In this document: in pieces, positions 58,093 through 64,000 of the stretch
How positions within the stretch are numbered: position 1 is the stretch's first letter
Layout of the letters: each line of letters starts with the position of its first letter
DNA from: Solirubrobacteraceae bacterium
GTDB lineage: Bacteria; Actinomycetota; Thermoleophilia; Solirubrobacterales; Solirubrobacteraceae
Reading direction: 5' to 3'
DNA length: 64,000 nucleotides
Assembly (NCBI GenBank): GCA_016463765.1
Contig: JAEMQS010000001.1
Location: 62,001 to 126,000, forward strand
The notes under the pieces: model-generated
What the model saw: the letters and a program-made list of their open reading frames with translations, nothing else
Told to the model about the DNA's origin: nothing
The model's database searches: none
Position numbers and translations under genes: made by a program

Positions 58093-58743
58093 TCATGCCG
58101 TGTTCCGGCGTGCCGACAGCAGCGCCGCGGCACTCATCAGCAGCGCAGTCCCCCCGACGATGAGCGCCGCTATGGCCAGGCCGTCCCCGCCGTCGTCGTC
58201 TCCAGACCCCCCGGACGCGGCGGCGGGAGACGCCTCGGCCGTCGCACCGCCGCCCTCGCCTCCGGCGTTCTCGCGCGGCGCGGTCGCCGAGATCTGCGTG
58301 ACCGCGGCCGGCTCCTCGGTGTCCGGGCCGCCGATCCAGCGCACCTTCTGCCCATCGGCATAGGTCTGGATCGCCTTCCAGCTGATCGGCCCTTCCGCGT
58401 CCGGCGTCGTGGCGAGGAACTGCGTCGCCAGCACCTCCTCGGGCTCCAAGCGCCCGCTCCAGACCACCGACCGCGTGGACTGATCGTCGTTCTTCGTCAC
58501 GCGCCGCGTCCATCCCGGCAGCGGCTCGTAGGCGAACGGCAGGACGCCCGTGGGGATCGCGAGCTCGACGCGCGTCGTCGCGACGTCGCGCTCGTTGGGG
58601 ACCAGCACCGTCCACAGGACGGGATCGCCGGGCGCGGCTTGGGCCGGGCGGACCTGCACGTGGGCGCCGGCGGGCGCCACGACCAGCGCGAGGCCGGCGG
58701 CTGCGGCGACCGCCGCAAGAATCAACGAACGCGGAAGGACCAT
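58093..58743 (-). CDS. YcnI/DUF1775 copper-associated protein
   Basis: The protein (216 aa) has a signal peptide ending AGA-HVQVRP. The mature chain begins with the His and Val-Gln of the YcnI fold, used with a Trp and Glu for a copper site. The domain spans about 27-150 (WTVLVPNERDVATTRVELAIPTGV, WKAIQTYADGQKVRW), and a C-terminal membrane helix (LAIAALIVGGTALLMSAAALL) anchors it. It is the last gene of the minus-strand copper unit and overlaps copC by 22 nt. It is thought to deliver or scavenge copper outside the membrane. Confidence 0.88.
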   Translation of the reverse strand: MVLPRSLILAAVAAAAGLALVVAPAGAHVQVRPAQAAPGDPVLWTVLVPNERDVATTRVELAIPTGVLPFAYEPLPGWTRRVTKNDDQSTRSVVWSGRLEPEEVLATQFLATTPDAEGPISWKAIQTYADGQKVRWIGGPDTEEPAAVTQISATAPRENAGGEGGGATAEASPAAASGGSGDDDGGDGLAIAALIVGGTALLMSAAALLSARRNTA

Positions 58744-59078
58744 GATCCCCTCTGGGTGTGGCCGTCGACGGCCTTGATGCGCCACGTCACGCGGTACCGC
58801 CCCTCGGCGAGTGGCCGCTTCAGCGTCGCGTAGAGCTTGCGCCGGTCCCTGCTGCTGACCCGCGCCTTCCGTGAGACGACGCCGCGGGGCCCGCGCACGG
58901 TCATCGTCCCGCTGCGCACGATCTGCCCGAACGTGATGGTGGCCTTCGAGGTGCGCTCGCTGACGGTCGCCCCGTCGGCGGGATAGGTGCGCGCCGCCTG
59001 GGTGTCTGCCCCCGCGACGGCGGCACCCGTCCCCGCGAGCGCAGTGACCGCCAGGACGGCGGCAAGACGTGGTCGCAT
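58722..59078 (-). CDS. CopC-like domain protein without N-terminal His
   Basis: The protein (118 aa) has a signal peptide ending near AGA-DT and a CopC-type beta barrel (YPADGATVSERTSKATITFGQIV, YRVTWRIKAVDGHTQRGSWSFRV). The mature N-terminal His that binds Cu(II) in CopC is absent; the C-terminal His near DGH remains. It may have weak or altered copper affinity. GGAG at 59087-59090 gives the start. Confidence 0.8.
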   Translation of the reverse strand: MRPRLAAVLAVTALAGTGAAVAGADTQAARTYPADGATVSERTSKATITFGQIVRSGTMTVRGPRGVVSRKARVSSRDRRKLYATLKRPLAEGRYRVTWRIKAVDGHTQRGSWSFRVR

Positions 59079-59095
59079 CCGTCGTGCTCCTTCGT

Positions 59096-60868
59096 TCATC
59101 GCACCGGAACCTCCAGGCGCGTGTCGTACTGGTCGAACTCCGAGACGCGGACCGCGACGGCCAGCTCCCAGTCGCCGCCGGGGGTCAGCGGCAGGGCCTC
59201 GACGACGTAGTGGCCGGGGCCCGCACGCCGCGGGGTCACCCCGATCGGGCCGAGGTCCTCCTCCGGCAGTGCGGCGGACATCCGCAGCTCCTTCGTGCCG
59301 TTGAACGGCTGGCCGTCAGGCTGCAGCAGGTAGAGGTGCAGCTCGTTGACCCCGGCGCTGCCGGGATCCACGGTCGCCTGCAGCGTCAGCGGACCGACGG
59401 ATTCCTCGATGGACACCGGTCCCCCGGCCCCAGCGGCGGGCGGGCTGATGCCCACCAGGACGCCGGTCACCGCGAGCACCGCGACCCCGAGCGCCACCTC
59501 GGCGCGCAGGGTGGTGCGCAGGAAGCGCCCGTCACTGCCCGGCGCCGCGCCCTCTGCGGCCAGGCGCCGCAGCCGGGGCATCGTGCGCCGCTGGTTCAGC
59601 GCGCCGAGCCCGATCAGCACGACGAACAGGACGATCTTCGCCAGCACGAGCCGGCCCCACGCGGTGTCGGCGAGCTCCGCGACGGAGGAGAGATAGACCA
59701 CCGACCCATAGACGCCGGTCGCGACGAGCAGCGCCACGCTGACGAGCGCGACGGGCGAGAAGCGCTGCAGGACGGCCGCGAGGAGGCGCGTGCGGTCGCG
59801 CTCGGCCAGCGCGCGCGTCGCGAGCGGCACGGCGAAGAGCAGCAGGACCAGGCCGCCCAGCCACGCCGACATCGCGGCGACATGCAGGGCGTCGACGGCG
59901 ACGTTCAGCGCCACCGGATCTGTCGCCCGGGCGTGACCGGACAGTGCGGGCGTCACGACCAGCGCCGCCGCCGCGAGCGCGGCCACGGCCTGGACCGCGG
60001 TCTGCGCCGCGCCGGCCGGGGGCGGCGGAGCACCGGCGTGCATGGCGGCGGCGGGCACGCCGGGCGCGGGCGCGTCGGCGGCCGCGGGGCGCAGCAGGCC
60101 GATGACGCCGGCCAGCGTCGTGAACGCGAGCAGGCGCAGCCCCCACGCCTGGCCGAAGTTCGTGTCGAGCAGCTCACGCAGGGTCGGGCCGTCGAGCGCC
60201 GCCCAGAAGGTCGTTGCCGAGGCGAGCGCGGCCTGGAGGCCCAGCCCCGCCGCAGTGGCCGCAACGCCCGCGACCGCGGCAACGCCCAGGATCAGCCGCA
60301 GCCGCGGCGCCAGCGCGGCCGCCGCCGCGCGGGAGGTCCCCGTCGCCCGGGCGGCAGGCCCCCAGACGAGCAGCAGGAAGACCAGGCCGCCGACGAGCAC
60401 CGCCGTCGCCAGGTACGCGACGCCGCGGGCGACCTTCATCGCGGTGCGGGTGACCGGGCCCGATTCGCCACCCAGCAGCGACTCGACGTTCGCAGGCGCC
60501 GCGCCCGCCTTGCCCACGGAGAACACCACCCCGCCGCTGACCGGGTGGCTGTCGGCGGAGATCACGCGGTAGGTCGCGACGTACGTCCCGTCAGCGAGCC
60601 CGCTGCGCAGTCCGACGCGCAACTCGTCCTGCCGCCCGCCTGGATGCTCGGAGCGGCCGTCATCGACACGCTCGCCATCGGCGCCGATCACGCGCAGCGC
60701 GCCGAACGCGGCCTCGACGGACTCGCTGAACCGCAGCACGACCTCGGTCGGCGCGCGCTCGACGGTGACACCGCGGGCCGGTTCGCTCCCGACCAGGACG
60801 GCGTGGGCCTGCGCGGCCGCGGGCAGCGCCAGCAGGACGGCAAGCGCCAGGAGCAGGACCCGCCTCAC
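59096..60868 (-). CDS. CopC-CopD fusion copper-import protein
   Basis: The protein (590 aa) has a signal peptide ending AQA, then mature HAVLVGSEP beginning with the CopC His. The second site has DSHPVSGGVVFSV near 110. After that come about eight membrane helices of CopD (about 150-430: ATAVLVGGLVFLLLVWG, AWGLRLLAFTTLAGVIGLL, ALHVAAMSAWLGGLVLLLFAVPL with conserved His) and a C-terminal periplasmic domain with YtkA-like beta sequence (SIEESVGPLTLQATVDPG). Family members take copper across the membrane. The GTG at 60868 overlaps the upstream stop. Confidence 0.88.
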   Translation of the reverse strand: MRRVLLLALAVLLALPAAAQAHAVLVGSEPARGVTVERAPTEVVLRFSESVEAAFGALRVIGADGERVDDGRSEHPGGRQDELRVGLRSGLADGTYVATYRVISADSHPVSGGVVFSVGKAGAAPANVESLLGGESGPVTRTAMKVARGVAYLATAVLVGGLVFLLLVWGPAARATGTSRAAAAALAPRLRLILGVAAVAGVAATAAGLGLQAALASATTFWAALDGPTLRELLDTNFGQAWGLRLLAFTTLAGVIGLLRPAAADAPAPGVPAAAMHAGAPPPPAGAAQTAVQAVAALAAAALVVTPALSGHARATDPVALNVAVDALHVAAMSAWLGGLVLLLFAVPLATRALAERDRTRLLAAVLQRFSPVALVSVALLVATGVYGSVVYLSSVAELADTAWGRLVLAKIVLFVVLIGLGALNQRRTMPRLRRLAAEGAAPGSDGRFLRTTLRAEVALGVAVLAVTGVLVGISPPAAGAGGPVSIEESVGPLTLQATVDPGSAGVNELHLYLLQPDGQPFNGTKELRMSAALPEEDLGPIGVTPRRAGPGHYVVEALPLTPGGDWELAVAVRVSEFDQYDTRLEVPVR

Positions 60869-61518
60869 CACGCCTCCTCCCCCTCGCCCCGGGCCCGGCG
60901 GCGCCGGACGACCACGATCAGCGCGAGACCCCCGACGATCACGACGCCGAAGAGGACGAACGCAGCCGCCGGCGGCCCCCCGCCGGTGCCGCGCCACCAC
61001 AGGGTGCCGTCGATCGATGCCGGCGTCCCGGCGACCGTGACGGGCACGCTCCAGTCGTAGACCTTCTGCCGCGGCGCGGGGTCCTCCTGGACCTTCGGCG
61101 GGTCCGCGTCGTTCATCCAGTGGATGCGGTGGTCGTGGAACTCGAACCGGCCGTTGCCCTCCACGGTGCGCCAGCGCGGCTCAGCCTCGGCGTCCGCCAC
61201 CGCGGGCACGTCGACGTCGCCACGCGGCTCCTCGTTGAGGTACGTCGCGGGCGAGCGCTCGTTGACCTGGACGCGCCCGTCCGGGAACAGCCGGGCGTAC
61301 GGCTCCTCGTCGTAGCCCTCGATGACGACCAGCTCGCCCGTCCGGTTGCGGACCTCGAGCCGGTCGTCGCCGGACAGCACACGCACCTCCAGGCCCTCGG
61401 GGCCGGGGTTCGTGACGAGCGATTCGTAGTCCGGGTCGCCCTCGTGGGCGAGCGCCGGTGCAGCGGTGAGTGCCGCGACGCACAGGGCAGCGACGGCGAA
61501 GACGATGACGCGGACCAT
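60865..61518 (-). CDS. Single-span membrane protein of the copper cluster
   Basis: The protein (217 aa) has a signal peptide ending ALA-HEGDPDY, so the mature form begins with His as in copper-site proteins. The extracytoplasmic domain contains FEFHDHRIHWMND and VNERSPATYLNEEP, and a C-terminal helix (AAFVLFGVVIVGGLALIVVV) is followed by an Arg-rich tail. It is commonly seen beside CopCD in actinobacteria. A copper role is inferred from context and the His-rich HDHRIHW. Confidence 0.78.
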   Translation of the reverse strand: MVRVIVFAVAALCVAALTAAPALAHEGDPDYESLVTNPGPEGLEVRVLSGDDRLEVRNRTGELVVIEGYDEEPYARLFPDGRVQVNERSPATYLNEEPRGDVDVPAVADAEAEPRWRTVEGNGRFEFHDHRIHWMNDADPPKVQEDPAPRQKVYDWSVPVTVAGTPASIDGTLWWRGTGGGPPAAAFVLFGVVIVGGLALIVVVRRRRARGEGEEAW

Positions 61519-61576
61519 GGGGTCCGTCCTCCGATCGAGTCGTGCTCCGACCCGAGGCGATCTCGCGGCGGAGCGG

Positions 61577-61906
61577 CTAGCGGATGGCGAGCGCGGCCGG
61601 CGGCGGGCGCACCGCGAGCGAGCGGGCGAGCAGCGCGCCGCCGCGGGCGAACAGCACCCGCGGTCCGCGGGCCGCCGACGGCAGCGACAGACGGGCGCGC
61701 GGACGACGGCGGGAGGCGGCGATCCGGACCAGCCGGTCGAGCGCCTCCTCCCCGAGGTACCGGCCCGCCAGCAGGGGCAGCGCCATGAGCAGCAGCGGCG
61801 CGGCGAGCAGCAGATCGATCGGCGCACCGAGCACGATCGGCAGCACGCAGAGCACCCCGACAGCGGTCAGGGCGAGCAGCAGATGGCGCAGATCGTGGGA
61901 CGACAC
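61577..61906 (-). CDS. Small two-helix membrane protein, paralogue A
   Basis: The protein (109 aa) has two predicted helices (LLALTAVGVLCVLPIVLG, DLLLAAPLLLMALPLLAG), then an acidic GEEALDRLVR, an Arg-rich segment and a C-terminal ARSLAVRPPPAALA. The gene at 61973 on the opposite strand encodes a homologue with the same ending. TACCAT at 61916-61921 (minus-strand) is 9 nt before GTG 61906. It heads the copper-gene strand. Function unknown. Confidence 0.75.
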   Translation of the reverse strand: MSSHDLRHLLLALTAVGVLCVLPIVLGAPIDLLLAAPLLLMALPLLAGRYLGEEALDRLVRIAASRRRPRARLSLPSAARGPRVLFARGGALLARSLAVRPPPAALAIR

Positions 61907-61915
61907 CGTGCGCCG

Positions 61916-61963
61916 ATGGTAGCCGTCGCGGAGTTGGCATCGCCGGACGACCCCGGCTACCGT
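61916..61963. promoter_or_regulatory. Divergent leaderless promoters of the paralogue pair
   Basis: TACCAT (61916-61921, minus) and TACCGT (61958-61963, plus) each end 9 nt before their start codons, GTG 61906 and ATG 61973. Confidence 0.5.
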
Positions 61964-61972
61964 GGCTCGCCG

Positions 61973-62299
61973 ATGTCCCCAGGTCGCCACCCCGTGCTGC
62001 TGCGCGCCACCGCGCTCGCGATCACCCTGCTCGCCCTCGCGGCGGGCCTCGTGCTGGCCCCGTCCGTGGCGCTGCTGCTGGCACCCGCCGCGGCCCTCAT
62101 GTTGCTGCTGGCCCACGGCGTCTTCGTCGGCGAGGAGCTCATCGAACGGCTGCGCGCCCGCCGCGCCGCCACGCGCCACCCACGGCCCCGCGCCGCCCTG
62201 CAGCCGGTCGCCCCGGCCTACATCCGCCGGACCGGACGCCGGATCGCGTTCGCCCTGGCCGTGCGCCCGCCGCCGGCCCCGGTCGTCCTCTCGCACTAG
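61973..62299 (+). CDS. Small two-helix membrane protein, paralogue B
   Basis: The protein (108 aa) has two helices (ATALAITLLALAAGLVLA, SVALLLAPAAALMLLLAHGV), then GEELIERLRARR, a basic PRAAL segment and FALAVRPPPAPVV. It aligns along its length with the divergent gene at 61577, pointing to an inverted duplication. The functions of both are unknown. Confidence 0.72.
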   Translation: MSPGRHPVLLRATALAITLLALAAGLVLAPSVALLLAPAAALMLLLAHGVFVGEELIERLRARRAATRHPRPRAALQPVAPAYIRRTGRRIAFALAVRPPPAPVVLSH

Positions 62300-62362
62300 C
62301 GCGCGCTCGGCGACCCTGCGAGGGGACGTGGGCGTGCGCGTCCACCGACCTGAAAGGGGCGC

Positions 62363-63532
62363 ATGCGCGCATCCACCTACCCGGTCGCCGCCGTGCTCGG
62401 CGCGGCGCTGGCCGGATCCATGACCACCCCCGCCGTCGCGGCGCCGCCCGCGTGCGGCGGGGTCCCCGAGATCACCGACGCCATCGGCGACGGGCATCAC
62501 AACACCACCGATGTCACCGCCGCCTGGTTCTCCGAACAGGCCGGGCTGCAGGCGGTCATCCGTCCGCGGACGGCGGCGTTCGGGCCGGCCCACGAGGACT
62601 CCGAGGCCGCGGGCTTCGCGCTGCTCTTCGAGGTCGACGGCGTCCGCCGGTACGTCCGCGCAGAGGCGCCGCGTACCGGCGCCATGCGGTACGACCACGG
62701 GACGTGGGACGGCAGCGGCTTCGTCAGCTCCGGTCCCACGACCGGGAGGGTCGAGTCCGGCTCCGGCGGCGCGGTGATCATCGACGTGCCAGGCGTCGCG
62801 GCGGGCACCAGGCTCAGCCGGCCGTTCGCCCTCACCTACGACGGCGAGGACGCGCCCGGCGTCGTGCACTGGGTCGACCGCGCGCCCGGCGGCACGTCAC
62901 CGGCGGGCACGGAGTTCGGCGCTGACCTCGTCGTCGGCACCTGTGGCCTCGGAGCCGGAGGCGGCACGACCGTCCCGACCCCGGACCGTGGCGGCGGCGA
63001 GACGGGGGCCGGCACCACCGGCACACCCGGCAGCGTCGCGCTGACCGCACCACGACGCGTCACCGGTGCGACAACGGTGCGGGTCACGGGCGCGGTCCGG
63101 CCGGGGGCCGGCGGGATACCCGTCACGCTGCGGGTGCAGACCCGACGTACCACCACACGCACCGCGACGACCGCCGGCGACGGCACGTTCGCCGTGCGGA
63201 TCCCGATCGGCGAGACCACGAAGCTCCGCGCCACCGCGGGCGGGCTGGACTCGCAGACCCTCACCGTCACGGTCCGCTCGACGGTCCGCGTACAGGTCCG
63301 CCGGGCGACATCCGGTGGCGTGATCGTCACCGGCACCGTCCGGCCCAAGCTCCCGGGGCGCGCGCTCTGGCTGCGCGACGGCGCGTTCTCGCCGTCGGCG
63401 ACCACCACTACGAAGCGCGGCACGTTCCGCCTGCGCCTCAAGCGTCCCCGCGCCGGCCGCTACCAGGCCGTCTTCATCCCGTCCGGCACGCGCGCCGAGC
63501 GGTCCACGTCGAACACCGGAGTCATCCGATGA
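62363..63532 (+). CDS. Secreted protein with Ig-like C-terminal repeats
   Basis: The protein (389 aa) has a signal peptide ending AVA-APPAC. An N-terminal globular domain spans about 27-190 (DAIGDGHHNTTDVTAAWF, YVRAEAPRTGAMRYDHGTWDG, ending TCGLG). A Gly/Thr linker joins it to two beta-sandwich repeats at about 225-300 and 300-389 (VTGATTVRVTGAVRPGAGGIPVTLRV, TSGGVIVTGTVRPKLPGRALWLRDG). AAGGGG 8 nt upstream fits the ATG. The stop overlaps the next start (ATGA). Function unknown. Confidence 0.72.
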   Translation: MRASTYPVAAVLGAALAGSMTTPAVAAPPACGGVPEITDAIGDGHHNTTDVTAAWFSEQAGLQAVIRPRTAAFGPAHEDSEAAGFALLFEVDGVRRYVRAEAPRTGAMRYDHGTWDGSGFVSSGPTTGRVESGSGGAVIIDVPGVAAGTRLSRPFALTYDGEDAPGVVHWVDRAPGGTSPAGTEFGADLVVGTCGLGAGGGTTVPTPDRGGGETGAGTTGTPGSVALTAPRRVTGATTVRVTGAVRPGAGGIPVTLRVQTRRTTTRTATTAGDGTFAVRIPIGETTKLRATAGGLDSQTLTVTVRSTVRVQVRRATSGGVIVTGTVRPKLPGRALWLRDGAFSPSATTTTKRGTFRLRLKRPRAGRYQAVFIPSGTRAERSTSNTGVIR

Positions 63533-64000
63533 ACCGTTCCCTCCTCGTCGCGGCCGCCGCCGCGACCGTCACCCTCGCCGCACCCGTCGCCGCGACGGCG
63601 CACCCCAGCGTCTACGAGACGACGGCACGCACCGTGCCGTCGCCCGCGCCGTCCCCGATCACCGCCGGCGACCTGATCGACCAGAGGCGCTACGTCTTCT
63701 CCAACCACGGCTACACGGCCGTCCTCCGTGAGACGAACGGCGTCACGACCATGGGCGGGCTGAACTACGCGGCGCTGCCGGGCGTCTACCGCAACCAGGC
63801 GAGCACGACCGCCAACTCCAAGGAGGCGTGGTACCTCGAGGGCGGGACGGGCGTGCAGGTCCACGCGACCTGCCAGGGCGTCGCCGCGCTGTCGTCCTAC
63901 GAGAACATCGGCTCCTGGCAGGGCACCGACCCGTTCTACGGCTACATCCCGTTCCAGAAGGCCGCCGCGGGCTTCGAGGACGACCCGGCCGACTGGATCC
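63529..64000 (+). CDS. Secreted protein, cut by the window edge
   Basis: 157 codons are present. A signal peptide ends ATA-HPSVYETTA. The rest includes RRYVFSNHGYTAVLRETNG, WYLEGGTGVQVHATCQG and FYGYIPFQKAAAGFEDDPADW. It overlaps the upstream gene by 4 nt, so the two are probably cotranscribed and secreted together. No family was recognised. Confidence 0.7.
   Translation, partial: MNRSLLVAAAAATVTLAAPVAATAHPSVYETTARTVPSPAPSPITAGDLIDQRRYVFSNHGYTAVLRETNGVTTMGGLNYAALPGVYRNQASTTANSKEAWYLEGGTGVQVHATCQGVAALSSYENIGSWQGTDPFYGYIPFQKAAAGFEDDPADWI

Overview
This is a 64 kb stretch of very GC-rich, densely packed DNA from an actinomycete-type bacterium. The best guess is Thermoleophilia/Solirubrobacterales (phylum Actinomycetota). 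Supporting signs are a full-length type I fatty-acid synthase next to AcpS, a mycobacterial-style pair of ArsA-like ATPases beside a Crp regulator, C-minus ribosomal protein paralogues, many GTG starts, and secreted proteins with C-terminal beta-domains of a kind I associate with Solirubrobacter and Conexibacter. The taxonomic call is an inference. No rRNA, tRNA, CRISPR array, transposase or phage gene was seen.

Layout. 1-2.4 kb (minus strand): parA, ftsZ and the start of a gamma-glutamyltransferase. 2.5-8.8 kb: two ArsA/Get3-like ATPases and a Crp/Fnr regulator. Between the two ATPases lies a four-gene cassette: an unknown protein, a glycine-rich collagen-like protein, a DMATS-like aromatic prenyltransferase and a class II terpene-cyclase-like toroid. 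9.0-15.8 kb: a tightly overlapping operon of a small protein, dabB, dabA, purK, purE and an InhA-type enoyl reductase, which links bicarbonate uptake to a bicarbonate-consuming purine step. 15.8-20.7 kb: a secreted NHL-repeat protein, a CHASE2 adenylate cyclase and an unknown protein. 20.7-23.8 kb: a zinc-limitation locus (ZnuA, small CxxC protein, CobW protein without its P-loop, zinc-free S18/L28/L33). 23.9-28.9 kb: a ferredoxin-like protein and two large secreted proteins. 29.0-40.4 kb: a DtxR-family regulator followed by an eight- to nine-gene NIS siderophore operon in the order of rhizobactin 1021 rhbABCDEF, plus a second acyltransferase and an ABC exporter. 40.4-42.6 kb: a CPCC protein, an unknown protein and a third member of the secreted family. 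42.6-52.2 kb: acpS and the 9.2 kb type I FAS. 52.2-57.6 kb: siderophore uptake (Suc_Fer-like protein, ATPase, fused permease, binding protein) and a transglutaminase-like gene. 57.6-61.9 kb: cytochrome c and a copper cluster (YcnI, CopC, CopC-CopD and associated membrane proteins). 61.9-64 kb: a divergent paralogue of one small membrane protein and two secreted proteins, the last cut by the window edge.

Integration. Metal homeostasis dominates the window. Zinc limitation is read through two operators sharing GAGAAYGAYTC. Iron limitation is read through DmdR/IdeR-type boxes at 52.2 and 56.9 kb. The siderophore is built and exported at 29.8-40.4 kb and re-imported by genes at 52.2-56.8 kb. At least ten genes appear to be transcribed as leaderless mRNAs, with a TANNNT -10 box ending 6-9 nt before the start codon, so operators overlap start codons closely. 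The strongest candidates for undescribed biology are the prenyltransferase/cyclase/glycine-rich cassette at 3.5-7.0 kb, the DAB-PurKE operon at 9.0-15.8 kb, and the single iron box that may control fatty-acid synthase and siderophore uptake in opposite directions.
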